From: Adenanthera pavonina
Lineage: Eukaryota > Streptophyta > Magnoliopsida > Fabales > Fabaceae
Assembly: GCA_026686845.1 (NCBI GenBank)
Contig: JAIVEN010000016.1
Location: forward strand, 34,010,001 to 34,074,000
DNA length: 64,000 nucleotides
Direction of reading: 5' to 3'
The notes under the pieces were generated by a model. The model saw only the letters and a list, made by a program, of their open reading frames with translations. It was not told the origin of the DNA and did no database searches. Below are positions 34,498 through 45,387 of the stretch, one piece after another. The position numbers and the translations under genes were made by a program. Within the stretch, counting starts at the first letter, position 1, and every line of letters begins with the position of its first letter.

Positions 34498-35546
34498 ATG
34501 GGAGCAAAGGCAATGTTTATAATTTGCCAATGTAGTGATGACTATGAAAGCATGTTATGTAGATGATGATATGATATATGAATGAGATGTTATGTACAAT
34601 TAATGTAATGTCATGTCATATCATGTATGAGAATATGTATTTAATAAAGTTAAAATAATATTACACATATTAAAGTATATTTGATTCCCATAATGACAAA
34701 TAATGATATGTTAATGTTCAAGAAATGTTTAACATGACATGGTGAAGAGAATCAGTCAAAATCTGATTCCTATAGTTAGAGGATATGATAAGCTTTATGA
34801 TAAGATAAATTTGTATAAATTGGTTAAAAATGGTATGAGTTAGGGCTCATCAATGTTAAGCATTAAAAACTTGATAGTTATTGGAAAACTGTAAATTTAC
34901 AATGAAAATTATCTGATTTGAAAGGCTATATAAAATTATGTAATGCTCTAAAAATTTAGTGGTTTATATGTATGAAAAGAACCATGTTTTTAAGTTTAAT
35001 ATACCATTGGTTTGAATACATGTGGAGCTATACAAATGAAGTTCTACATATTTTCTTAAAACTGTTTTAGTAGAGAATTATTATGATCCTTGATGATTCA
35101 TAATGATGCCCTGCCTTGTATGAGTGGAATAAATATACAAAATAAATATATTTAGCAAGTAGACATGTTGAACTTTGAAATGAAATAGCTCTATAGATTA
35201 AGAAGAATGAATTTTTAAAAATACGGTTTAGAATTTGGAAGCAAAAATTGAATAATAAATTTGGGCCAATAAACTATACTAATTGACTCGTCCAAATTAT
35301 AGTTTCATATTTTTTTCCATGAAATTCAAGATATGCATGATTTTTATAGACTTTAACCATTGTAAAATGATTTTTTTGCATTTAATTATGATTTTTCAAA
35401 GTTTGCTGCTAAATGAAATGAACAATGCATGAAAATAGTATTTTACAATTTTGAGGTCTTTAGTAAGTTCAAGCTCTCAATAACCTTCCTTCTACTTCCA
35501 AATGGGATAGTATTCATGGGGAAAATGTTTGAAGATAGGTGTTACA
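34498..35546 (+). repeat. LTR fragment related to H1, 3' part
   Basis: From about 34890 it matches H1 31520-32154 (e.g. GAATAAATATACAAAA, GATATGCATGATTTTTA) and it ends GATAGGTGTTACA at 35546. The part 34498-34890 is rich in ATG/GAT repeats like LTR C. The 5' part is missing at the G1 border. Confidence 0.6.
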
Positions 35547-35579
35547 ACATCCCTACTCAATCGTCTCTACACAATCGCA

Positions 35580-36540
35580 CACAATGCAAATGGGAAAGGG
35601 GAAATTACAGATGAAGCATGTCGTCGAAGGAAGTTCCTTGTCAGTTGCACCCCCATTCGACAATGACAAGGAGCAGCAGAGATTCAACCTACAATTTGTA
35701 GGGAACCAAGCTCAACTAAGTAGGTATGTGATTTTACATTCCTCTTAGAAGAGGACTTTAAGATTAGGCATTTTTGGAGTTGGCATCACATTGGTCACCC
35801 ATTGTCATTCGTGCTTTCTATTCCAACCTTAAGTTTGATGATAAATCCAACTATGTAGTAATCATGAAAGTTAGGGGCAAAACCATTGAACTTGATTGTG
35901 ATAGACTTGGTCAGTTTATGAAACTATCCGATGTTGAAGGCCATTGTTCCACTAAGAAACACTATAGGAATTTTGTATATGTGCTTCTAGAGAAGGATGA
36001 GCTCCTAAAAGAGTTTGAATTTCTATCGATAGACCTCCCTGGTCAGCACATGATCTTGCACTATATAGTTGTCTATGTGTTTTGCAACAAGTTTGGGAAT
36101 TACACAACATGCAATGAAGCTAAAATTGTGATAATGTACTTCTTGAAATAAGGCATTTAGTTCAATCTCCCTTACTACATCTTGAACCATATGGTTGACT
36201 ATGCTTTGAAGCAAGCAACTCCCTTGATGTATGCCACCCTCGTTATGACCATACTAAGGAAGTCTGGTGTTGAACCCTCTCAAGAGGAGAGAATACCATG
36301 ATAGTCATTAACATTTCCAATCTATATTGAATGAGTTTTGACAAGGGAAAGAATGACTAGTGTTGGAAAAAGCATCATAGAGGTCATCAACAGAAGTCAA
36401 CAGGTCATAATGCTGGTGAGGAATAAGTTAGACCCCCCACAAGTTGATCATCTTGAAAATGAAGTTAAGGGACTTACAAATGAAGTGAAAGGAATTGCAA
36501 CTAATGTATAGGAGATGTTGGAATAGATTCATTGTTAGGC
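35580..36540 (+). pseudogene. Sirevirus env-like protein relic, no pol nearby
   Basis: Pieces of the putative plant transposon protein domain run in order. 35590-35748 reads APPFDNDKEQQRFNLQFVGN. 35774-36151 reads IVIRAFYSNLKFDD, VRGKTIELDCDRLGQFMKLS, LPGQHMILHYIVVYVFCNKF. After a TAA the frame goes on FNLPYYILNHMVDYALKQA and MYATLVMTILRKSGVEPS. A heptad-like end near 36400-36510 (KLDPPQVDHLENEVKGL) suggests a coiled coil. The order and the ILHYIV block match the minus-strand relic at 1-1795. Frameshifts and stops make it inactive. The rest, 36541-36838, has no feature I can name. Confidence 0.6.
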
Positions 36541-36838
36541 ATAATTGGATTTGGGGCATGTTTGTTGCAGCTTTTTGTTTGCCATGTGTATTTTGTTGGC
36601 CATCATGTTAGGAAGAATCTTTTATATTTTGTTGGCCATGTTTATTTATCTTCAGAACTACTTAATTACCTTATGGTATTATTGTGGCTATCTTAGGAAC
36701 CATCTCACTTAATCATGTTATCTATTTTGTTTACCATGTTCATTTTGTTTGCCATTGTCTGCTGTGTTAGATGGTGACCAATTTCATCTGTGTTTTTTTC
36801 ACATATATCAATGTCATGGGAGATTTAATGCTAGATTG

Positions 36839-37143
36839 TGTCACACCTCATACTTAGGCCCATTTCCCATGTATCACCTTAAATATGTCTATTTATGCAT
36901 GATTAAAGACTTAAATCTATAAATGATTAGAAATAGAAATTTTCAAATTCAAGGTACTGTTCACAGTGTCGAGTCCATTTTATCTAGTAAACTTTGAAAA
37001 TTCGTAACTAACTCTAAAAAAACTTCTTGGGGTGATTCGAATCTCTAAAATATCTTAAAATATTTTCTACATGAGAAAAATAAGTAATTGAGTATTTACT
37101 TGGCTAATTCATACAGTAATATGTAATTGAGTATTAATTACAA
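36839..37143 (-). repeat. Fragment of a C-type LTR, 3' end
   Basis: On the minus strand the end at 36839 reads CCTAAGTATGAGGTGTGACA. Internal blocks (AGTTACGAATTTTCAAAG; GAATCACCCCAAG) match LTR C near 16857-17160. It is cut at 37143 where B1 begins. Confidence 0.6.
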
Positions 37144-37154
37144 CCCATGAATCA

Positions 37155-38267
37155 TTGCCATGTAATCATTTGTGTAAAAGTAATGAAAACTTGAAAAGTG
37201 AGCTAGAGTGGAAGAATAAGAGTAATAAGAGAGGAAATGTCCAGAAAATTGTTGTGAGTGGAAAAAGAGTGCGTGAAAAGAAGATTGAGAGAATAGTGAA
37301 AAAGAGAAAGAAAAAGAGGAAAAAGAGAAAAGAAAAAGAGAGTTTGAGGAAGAATGAGAGTGAAAGTGAGCTTGAAGTAGTTTGTACAAAACTCCTTCCT
37401 TCTTCACCTCATCTTTCTTATGTGACTTCATTGTATTTTCTTCTTACTTCTTATTATGTTTCTGATTTCTTTGAATTATGTCACCTATCTTTGTTGTATG
37501 AGTCCATATTACATGAGTCCCTTGTGAAAAAGATGTATTGTGATAATTTAGTGTCATATTCACCCATTGTTGCTTCATCTTCTATTCCATCTTATCGTCA
37601 TTGTGTTTTGTTTCCTTTAGTTGTTTCTTGTATCTATCTAAGTAATCACATATGTTATGTGTTGTGTAAGTCTTATGAGTCATTTGTATTCCTTTTTCTA
37701 TCTAACTCAATCTCTTCTGCTTGTTCTATGTAAGTATGTGTCCCTTTAGCTATTATATCTCCATCTTTGTTCTATCATTGTGCATCACCTATATATGTCA
37801 ATCTGTCCAAGTTTTTAATTTAATGAATTACATCCAAATCTATTCAGATCTCTCTACCTTAGTCCCTTTTGAGTCTTTTTGTGTCATGTTTTATGCTTTT
37901 TTCGTAACCCTTTGGTTCCATTTGAGTCTAGTTGTGTTGAGTTTGTGTCTAGTTCTTTGTGGCAAGATATTGATAAAGATGATATAAAGAAAGATTCCAG
38001 CTTTTGTGCACTAATACTTGAAAATAAGTCCCTTGTTCGAAATCATGGTTGGAAGATTTATGATCCTGGAGATTGGTTGCAAAAGCTTAGAGAAACATTT
38101 AAAACAGATTTGCAATCAAGGGAGAATATTGTCTTCCGGGTTTATGTGAAGATCAAAGCCACAAAGCATCAATTAAGCCTAAAAGGTAAGTATACTCATT
38201 ATTATCTAGTTGATACTTTTAATCGTTCCCTTTCTTTCCATGTAGATTATGGAGATTCGAGGACAAA
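37155..38267 (+). pseudogene. B1 basic region and tail ORF
   Basis: Open from 37155 to 37733. It starts with MPCNHLCKSNENLKSELEWK, then a strongly basic stretch (KKRKKKRKKRKEKESLRK), then the Phe/Ser/Tyr-rich tail (VVCTKLLPSSPHLSYVTS). Here basic region and tail are in one frame without a break, showing that the two belong to one protein in the ancestor. Two frameshifts follow. From 37879 another frame runs through WKIYDPGDWLQKLRETFK to FHVDYGDSRTND, where LTR F interrupts. The acidic part and gag core are missing. Confidence 0.6.
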
Positions 38268-39114
38268 TGATGGAGGATGACTTGGACAAATTCAGGAATA
38301 TGGTAGGGGGCCTTATCACTTGGAAAGATTCAAGCCCAAGAGAAGCCCATTGGAAGAGATTACTTAAAAGATCATGTGCTTCACTAAAATAGCATGTGAC
38401 TTAAGTATTATTGGGCCTAATTAGTGTTAATTTCCTTTTTATTAATTATGGGCTGAACTTTGTTAATTAATAAAGCCCAATTAGTTAATTAGTAGTCTTT
38501 TTGATAGCCCACCTTGTAAATAAGCATGCCATGTGCCAAACATGTGATCTCATTAATGTGGTGGCATGTTTATAAGGGTTTAAGTCTTATTTTATTATTT
38601 TCTTATGAATTTTCGTTATTTTATTTTAGGATTTTATTTAATTAGTTTCCTAGGTCCAATAGGAGTGTTGTTTAAGCCTAAAGTCTTCTAATCCTATTAG
38701 GATTACTTAAGCCCAAATTAATTAGGGTTTCTAGGCTTATTAGGTTAGATTTTACCTTGCCTATTTAAGGCTAACTTTCATGTACGTTTTTGGAGATTTG
38801 AATGATTAAAGTTTCAGACTTTGTGAGTTTCTCTTGCGTTCTTTGAGTGCTAGAGCAAACTGCGACTTATCAAGGAATTGGTCATTCCTTGTGGCGTCAT
38901 CGGAACTAGGGTTCAAGAGACCGGTTCTCTTGGGTTCTAATTCTCCTAGACCAACATATCTTGTGTGCTTTCTTGATTATTCTCATCTTTGTGTGTCTTT
39001 CTTCTTACTATTTTTCAATTTTCCAGTCTTTGTGTCCCTTGTTTCGCAAAGATCCAGGTGTCATACACATAAAAGTGGGTTCTTTGGACGGGTTCCAAAA
39101 GGGTTCACTTATCA
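38268..39114 (+). mobile_element. Solo LTR, family F
   Basis: Runs from TGATGGAGGATG to GGGTTCACTTATCA, about 847 bp. It is flanked by ACAAA (38263-38267) and ACGAA (39115-39119), a 5-bp duplication differing by one G/A. It inserted a few bases before the B1 polypurine tract. A second solo copy lies at 46724-47548. A TATTTAAG box (38762-38769) is the likely promoter. Confidence 0.88.
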
Positions 39115-39119
39115 ACGAA

Positions 39120-39140
39120 TCCTTTTGAGGAGGGAGGAAA
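39120..39140 (+). promoter_or_regulatory. Polypurine tract of B1
   Basis: GAGGAGGGAGGAAA immediately before the LTR start TGATAG; primer site for plus-strand synthesis. It also encodes the PFEEGGN peptide. Confidence 0.85.
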
Positions 39141-40135
39141 TGATAGACTAAGGGCTAGGCGTGATTTGCAAGAGTTTGGAGAGAAGCATGAAGAGCTTGG
39201 AAGGCTTGATCAAATTTCTGAACATAAAGCCCAAGCTTGGAGAGATGAATATCCATTGCAAGGTTTAGGCGGGCCAGAGTTAAGAGCAAGGAATCAAAGC
39301 ATTGAAGTGATCCAAGAGCTCTACAGATTAGAGCCCATTCACTTAATTAAAGTTGCAGCCCAAAAGGAGCTTGTAGGTGTGATCATCAACTCTAAAATAC
39401 AAGTTTTAAATCCAAGCCCAAGAGAAGCCCAATTAGAGAAGATTACTTAAGTGATCATGTGCCACTCATGTGATCAATTAAAAATGAATCTTCTTTAAGC
39501 TAATTTATTTAGAAGTTTCGTTTATTTTATTTAATTTTCAGAAATAAGGGCTTTTGGTCAAAGATTGTATCTTGGAGATTAAGTTTTGGTTGTTTCCTAT
39601 TTTAAAAATTTAGGCTCTAGAATTTTCTATTAGTTTTAGTAAGAAAGGTGCCACCTTTTAATTGATTTGAGGAATATTTTGTTTCCTTTTTCATTTAGAC
39701 TGTGGTATCTTCTTTATGATTGATTAGATTTGCTTATTTTTATTGTAATTTTCATTTTGTATTTTTAGCCTAGGGTTTTGGTTGCCTTATTTCTTTCTAT
39801 AAGGAGCCATCTATGTACTTTGGAAATAGAGAGATTAATGAGAATGAATTTTAGAACTTATGTTCTTTTCTTGTGATTTTTTCTTTTGTATTCCTTATGT
39901 TCTTAAGAGAATTCTTAGACTTATCAAAGGAGTGGTTTTCCTTTGTGGAGTCCCAAGGCTAGGGTTCTTGTTATTTTTATGCATTATTTTCTTCTTAATT
40001 TTCAGATTCACATATTTCCTCTCCTCGTGCTTTCTTTGCTATTCGTGTGTCCTTATTTGATTCTAGCACCATCTGTGGTTCATTCCGAGTCATTGGAGGT
40101 TCAATCGGACGAGTTCCGATTGGGTCTTTTCATCA
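39141..40135 (+). repeat. LTR shared by B1 and B2
   Basis: 995 bp from TGATAGACTAAGGG to GGGTCTTTTCATCA. Open to 39450 in the tail frame (GGPELRARNQ). The 5' third diverges from the other B LTRs, while the 3' two thirds match them closely, so it is itself mosaic or an older subfamily. Confidence 0.88.
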
Positions 40136-40137
40136 TT

Positions 40138-40148
40138 TGGTATCAGAG
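40138..40148 (+). promoter_or_regulatory. Primer-binding site of B2
   Basis: TGGTATCAGAG followed by A instead of C, two bases after the LTR end; initiator-Met tRNA type. Confidence 0.9.
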
Positions 40149-41336
40149 ATTTGGTTTGCTAGCTTCAAGGTTTGTCATTTCTTTTCTATTTCGTCCATCC
40201 CTTTCTTGTTTCAGATCTATCCCTTGTTCTTCTTTGTGGCTTTTCCATCAATTTCTTGTTTTACCATCTTGTTTCTTCCTCTTTGTGATTTGTTTAATCT
40301 TTCTTCTTTGTTTCCTACTTTTGTTTGTGTTATCTAGATAAAATTCTGAAAATTAACAAAAAATTCAAATTTATTTATTTTTTGCTCAAATTATTAGTGT
40401 TCTATCCTGTGTGAGTGTTGCCCAAAAAAAATTGAAAAAAAAGAAAAAAAATTCATGAACAAAAAAAAACTTGAGTGGCTGCTGCAAAAAGAAAGGAAAA
40501 AAAAAAAGCAATAGTGACAGCCGAAAAAAAAATAGTCAAAATTGTTTTTGGGTATTGATTTCTTTCTCAATCAATTTAGTTTCCTATTTTGAATGATTGG
40601 AATGCAAGTTGAAGAAAGTTGCCTATTTTGAGGTTTTTGGCCTACAAGTCACAAAAATCTTCCTAATTACTCAAACATGGATGGTAGGATTCATATTTTT
40701 TTTTTGCCACTTTCCAAATCTTTACAGATTCTAGTTTCCTAATCTTGTCATATCCTTTATTTCCTAATTTCTCTTTGTACTAAATCATTAATTTCCTATT
40801 TACTTCCTTGACTCTATTTTCCTATTTTCTTACTTTCTTAGTTTCCTAAATTGTTGTTTGTATCTATCTTGCTTTATTCTTAGTTTTGTCCAGATTTTGT
40901 GCTTTCCTTTCCTTCCATAATTGTCATGCCACTTTCCTAAATTCATCACCAACACTTTCCTTCCTTTCCTTTCCATAAAAACATGCTGCACATTTTTACC
41001 TTCTTCACCATATTACATGCTCTATTTGTGCACGCTTTATTCTTAATTGTTGGTCCAAAATCTGATTCTTTGAGGACTTTGAATTTTGGAACTTTAGTTT
41101 TGTGATTGCCACTTCATACCTACTTCTCCTTTTGATTTGTTGGATTTTGATTAAGAACACTATAGGGAGCAAGTTGAGTGGTAAAAGGTAAGAGTGTTTT
41201 ACATCATTGAAAAAGCCAATCTTTTTGTGTGAAACACGAGTGTTAATAATTTTTTTAGTGGAAACACATGAGAGAGTGATTTGTGAGGTCCCTATTTCTT
41301 TCCTCTTTGTTATCACTAACATTTCAGGATATAAGC
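40149..41336 (+). other. B2 first leader with possible intron
   Basis: T-rich leader with poly(A)-rich tracts (40420-40530). A candidate intron runs from TTCAAG|GTTTGT (GT at 40170-40171) to CACTAACATTTCAG|G (AG at 41326-41327), 1158 bp, close to the E1 candidate in length and position. No ORF supported. Confidence 0.45.
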
Positions 41337-41453
41337 ATGGTTGGTAGACAATCTGATCTTAAAGCCTTATTAAGGACTTTCAAAGATCAAATCAAGGAAG
41401 TGAATAGAAAAATGGATCACCTAGAGTTTCCATCTAAAATGATCAAGTCTTAG
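41337..41453 (+). pseudogene. First gag start of B2, only 38 codons
   Basis: MVGRQSDLKALLRTFKDQIK, then EVNRKMDHLEFPSK and a TAG. It matches the gag start of B3 but is cut after 38 residues, where a second leader begins. Confidence 0.7.
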
Positions 41454-42634
41454 TCTTGCCATCTCTTGTGGATTGTTTCTCTTCTTTGTGACTTGCTCTT
41501 TCTTCATCTTCTATTTTAGTTGTTATATATTGTTTTTTCCAGAATTGGAGTTTTCTGTCCAGAAATTGAAAAAAATATATATAAAAAAAATTGTTGTGAT
41601 TGCTGCACAAAAGGAAAGGAGCATATAAAGGTACAACCTTTAAAAAAAATAAAGTGAAAAAAAAATCCAAAATTAAAAAAAAAAGTTTGTGATTTGCTGC
41701 TGAAAAAAAAGAGAGTAGAATAGCAATTAAAAAAAAATAAGCAAAATTCGAAATTAATAATGGCTAGACAAAATTTTCAGATCTGTGCTTGAATAGATTG
41801 AAGATTTGAATTACACGTTGGTAGCTTTTGGTTACCAATTAATTTCCTATTGTTGGTTGGTTTCCTAAATGTGAATTGATTAAGTTGCAAGTTGCTGAAA
41901 GTTGCCTAAATTTTCTTATTCTTACCTCCCAAGTCACATAAGAGATTTCCTAAAATCAACATTTGATTGGCAAGCCTCAGATCTTGTGGGATTTTGCTAC
42001 TTTCCTAATTTGATTCATATTAATAGTTTCCTAATTTCTTCCTTCTTTGTGCTGAATCTTACTTTCCTATTTTGCTTCCTTCTTTGTTTCCTAATTTCTT
42101 CATTCTTTGGTTGATTCTCTAGTTTCCTATTTTCTTCCTTGATTTTACTTTCCTATTTCATTCCTTTCTTAGTTTCCTAAATTATTGTTTGTGTCTTCTT
42201 CTATCCAGATTTCAACCCATTCCCTCTTTTCCATAATATCACACCATCATCATAGTCTCCATACACCTCCATTCTTCTTCTAAAAACTTGCTGGACTTTG
42301 CTAACATCTAGTACCCTTTTGCTGTACGATTTTCTTTGATTTGTTGGTGTCCCTTTTTAGATTCTTTGAGAACTTTGAATTTTGGGACTTTAGCTTTGTG
42401 ATTGCCACTTATCATACATACTTCTCCTTTTTGATTTGTTGGAATTTATTAAGAACACTATTGGGAGCAAGTAAGTGGTAAAAGGCAAGAGTGTTTTACA
42501 TTATTGAAAAAGCCAATCTTTTTGTGTGAAACACGAGTACTAATAATTTTTTTTAGTGGAAACACGTGAGAGAGTGATTTGTGAGGTCCATATTTCTTTT
42601 CTCTTTGTTTTTACTCACATTTCAGGTTCCAACT
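41454..42634 (+). other. Second leader inside B2
   Basis: A second copy of the B-type leader without LTR and primer-binding site. It begins in the CTTTGTGACTTGCTC region, has A-rich tracts (41570-41740) and ends with CACTCACATTTCAG|G before the second gag. It resembles but is not identical to the first leader. Confidence 0.65.
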
Positions 42635-43909
42635 ATGGCTGGAAAAGAAAGTGCAATTGATTTTAAAGCTCTAATGAAAACTTTCAATGATCAAATGAAT
42701 GAGTTGAATGCTAAATTGGATAGCATGGAGTCTTGCTCCAAATCCCAGAGAAGGCATGATCAAGCAATTATTAAAGAAGTCCATCCTAAAAGAGGCAAGC
42801 AAATTTCTTCTTTTAAGGAAATTAAATCAAAGATCCCATTGTTCCATGGTAAGAAAGATGTTGATGTTTACTTGGAATGGGAAAGAAAAATTGATCAAGC
42901 ATTTGAATGTTGTAACTACTCTGAGTTGGAAAAGATGCAATGTGTATATCTTAGATTTAGTAAAAAGGTTGCTGCTTGGTGGAAACGGATGGAGTGCCGA
43001 CGCACTATTAAAGGAGAGCCTTCTATTGCAACATGGAGTGAGATGAAAACAGTCATGAGGAAAAAGTTTGCATCATCTCATTTACATGAACACCCTCCCG
43101 AAGCTACGAATGTTGTTGAACATTGTGAAGAGGTGCAAGTTCCGATGGTTCAAGATTCTTGTGATGCCTACTTGATGGAAGTTGATCAAGTGGATGAAGA
43201 AGTTGCGGCTTCAGCTAGTGATGATGAGACAAGAGAATCCACTACAGGTATTTCTAACTCTCAAATCTCTTTTAGTGATGATGTCTCTTATCATAAGTCA
43301 TTAGATTTGGATAATGTTGCAAATAATGTTGAATATGATGATGAGATTAAATGTTTGCACCCCAAAATGAAGAAAATTGAGCTAGATGTTGTTAGTATTG
43401 CATTGGATAGCTTTGATTCTAGTGGTGCTCCTAGTATGCAAGTTGAATCTAATGTTGTAGCACAATTAGAAAGTGAATTTTATGATGTTGCTTATGCTTA
43501 TGAGGAACATTATCATTGTTTGCATCCTTTAGTTGAAAATCATGATTCATATGTTGTTAATGATTTGATGGATAATTATGTGGTTAATAGCATGCTAGCT
43601 TCTAGTAGCACTAATGATGTGACTCCCTTTGAAATTGGTTCTTATGATTGTATTGATGAGATTGAGTATATTGACATGGTGATTGGAGACCTTGATTGTG
43701 TTGATTTAAATACACATGTTAGAAACTATTCTTTGGTTTTGGAAAAAGCCCTTGAACCATTGTCATGTATTCATTTGAATGAAATTTGTGAGAGAATGAG
43801 GAGTGAGCTTAAGAGGACAAATAAAAGAGAGAAAAGCATGAGTGAAAAAAATAAGAGCTGCAAGAGAAAAAAAAAGTCTAGAAAAATGCAAAGAATGCAA
43901 AAAGAGTGA
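42635..43909 (+). CDS. Intact gag-like protein of B2, 424 aa
   Basis: The ATG at 42635 (MAGKESAIDFKALMKTFNDQ) is chosen because MAG starts are shared with A1 and B3 and it follows the acceptor-like CAG. Residues 1-32 form an amphipathic helix. Residues 66-150 are the first half of a retrotransposon gag core: KIPLFHGK, YLEWE at 79-83, YLRFSKKVAAWWKR, W134, MRKKF at 141-145. The second half (the SVEEY block of E1) and zinc knuckle are absent. Residues 155-395 are acidic and Ser-rich, with repeated DEI and DMVIGD motifs. The last 30 are basic (KRKKKSRKMQRMQK). It could assemble into particles, but that is inference. It is the only long undamaged ORF in the window. Confidence 0.7.
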   Translation: MAGKESAIDFKALMKTFNDQMNELNAKLDSMESCSKSQRRHDQAIIKEVHPKRGKQISSFKEIKSKIPLFHGKKDVDVYLEWERKIDQAFECCNYSELEKMQCVYLRFSKKVAAWWKRMECRRTIKGEPSIATWSEMKTVMRKKFASSHLHEHPPEATNVVEHCEEVQVPMVQDSCDAYLMEVDQVDEEVAASASDDETRESTTGISNSQISFSDDVSYHKSLDLDNVANNVEYDDEIKCLHPKMKKIELDVVSIALDSFDSSGAPSMQVESNVVAQLESEFYDVAYAYEEHYHCLHPLVENHDSYVVNDLMDNYVVNSMLASSSTNDVTPFEIGSYDCIDEIEYIDMVIGDLDCVDLNTHVRNYSLVLEKALEPLSCIHLNEICERMRSELKRTNKREKSMSEKNKSCKRKKKSRKMQRMQKE

Positions 43910-44021
43910 GTGAGAAGAAAAGTGAGAAAAAAAAAGGAAGAAAAAGAGAGAAAAGAGAAATGAGAGAAAGCAAAAAGATAAGAGTGGAAAGATAATTGAG
44001 AGTTGTTTAAGAGAAAGTAAG

Positions 44022-44919
44022 GTGAAGCTTAGTTTCACTAAACTTCTTCCCTCTCCTTTTGTTCCTTCACTTCATCTTCTTTGTCCTTCTTACTTAGTTT
44101 CTGAGTTTTGTAGTTTATTTCGTCCCTATTTGTGTTATGAAACCTTAGTTTCTCTTGAGTCCAATGTGATAACACGTTCATTTGATAACTTAGTGTCTCA
44201 TGAGATATGTGTTTCTTTCTTTGCTGCTTGTGTGTTTCATAAGTCATGTGTTTTCATGCTCCATTGTTGGCATTGTGTCCCATCTTATCCATATAAGTCT
44301 ATTATGTTCCATTCTCTTTCTACTTCATTCTCTTCTTCTTGTTTTATGTTAGTATATGTCCCTTTAGCTATTACATCTCCATATTTATTCTATCATTACG
44401 CATCATCTATATTTGTTAAATCTGTCCAAATTTTGAATTTAATGAATTATATACAAATCTGTCTAGATCTCTTCTCATATGATCATTGTACCACCTTAGT
44501 CACTTTTGAGTCTTTTGTGTCATATTTTGTCCTAATTTCATCCTTCATCTTTTCTTTAACCCTTTGGTTTCATTTGAGTCTAGTTTTGTCGAGTTTGTGT
44601 CTAGTTCTTTGTGGCAGGATATTGGTGAAAATGATCTGAAGAAAGATTCCAGATTTTCTTCACTAAAGCTTGAAAATAAAATTTTCGACCCTGGAGCAAT
44701 GTTATGGTTGCAAAGGCTTAGATGAACATTTAAAATAAGTTTGCAGTAAAGGGATAGTGATTTCCTTAAAGTTCATGGATGGACTAAAGCAAAGATGCAT
44801 CAATTAAGTTTAAATGGTAAGTATACTCCTTATTATCTATTTGATGCTTCTAATCTTTCATTTTCCTTCCATGTAGATTATGGAGATTCGAGGACGAATC
44901 CTTTCGAGGAGGGAGGGAA
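44022..44919 (+). pseudogene. B2 tail ORF, frameshifted
   Basis: An A/G-rich stretch (43910-44020) separates it from gag. 44022-44639 is open: MKLSFTKLLPSPFVPSLHLL, then Phe/Ser/Cys/Tyr-rich, with SVQILNLMNYIQICLDLF as in the other copies. The PGDW block is decayed (FDPGAMLWLQRLR). A further frame from 44795 reads HQLSLNGKYTPYYLFDASN and FHVDYGDSRTNPFEEGGNDR through the polypurine tract into the LTR (to 45073). Confidence 0.55.
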
Positions 44920-45387
44920 TGATAGAGTACGCCTGAGGCATAAAACATTGAGGGTCCTTGGACAAATTGTAAAGCATAAAAAGGAAGCTTTATCACTTAG
45001 AAATCAAGCTTGGGAGGCTAAAGTTCCATTACAAGGAATAGATGGTCCAACCCAAGAAGTCCAAATAGCTTGATTATGTTCTCTTCCATCAAAGAGAGCC
45101 CACTTAGAGGAGATTACTTAAGTGATCATGTGCCACTCATGTGATCAACTAAAAAGGAGTCTTTTTTATTCTATTTTATTTAGAATTTTCTTTTTTTTAT
45201 TATTTAATTTTCAGAAAAAGGCATATGGTCAAAGATTGTCTTGGATATTAAGATTTAATTGTTTCCTAATTTTAAATATTAGAATCTAGAATTTTCTTTT
45301 CTTTTCAGCAAAAAGGTGCCACCTTTAGGATTAGATCCAATTATTTTCTTTACTTTTATTGTAATTTTTTTTATTTTAACCTGGGGG
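44920..45387 (+). repeat. 3' LTR of B2, 3' truncated
   Basis: Starts TGATAGAGTACGCC after CGAGGAGGGAGGGAA and matches B LTRs until about 45387 (TTTAACCTGGGG). The TATA region and R/U5 are missing. Confidence 0.8.

Larger units (their letters stand above)
37144..45387 (+). mobile_element. Tandem B elements B1-B2 sharing one LTR
   Basis: Order: B1 tail (37144-39140, with a solo LTR F inside), LTR (39141-40135), B2 internal region (40136-44919), truncated LTR (44920-45387). The middle LTR has a polypurine tract on its left and a primer-binding site on its right, so it serves as 3' LTR for B1 and 5' LTR for B2. This is the product expected of unequal recombination between elements. Confidence 0.8.

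Noticed and set aside
34172..35546. A single complete LTR from TGTAACACC to GGTGTTACA
   Set aside because: The left 326 bp match D/C LTRs on the minus strand, while the right part matches H1 on the plus strand; flanks ATGTA and ACATC do not match.
43763..44038. Minus-strand ORF rich in Phe/Ser/Leu opposite the end of B2 gag
   Set aside because: It is the complement of an A/G-rich coding tract (Lys/Arg/Glu codons); same for plus-strand frames near 10067-10285 and 13442-13675.
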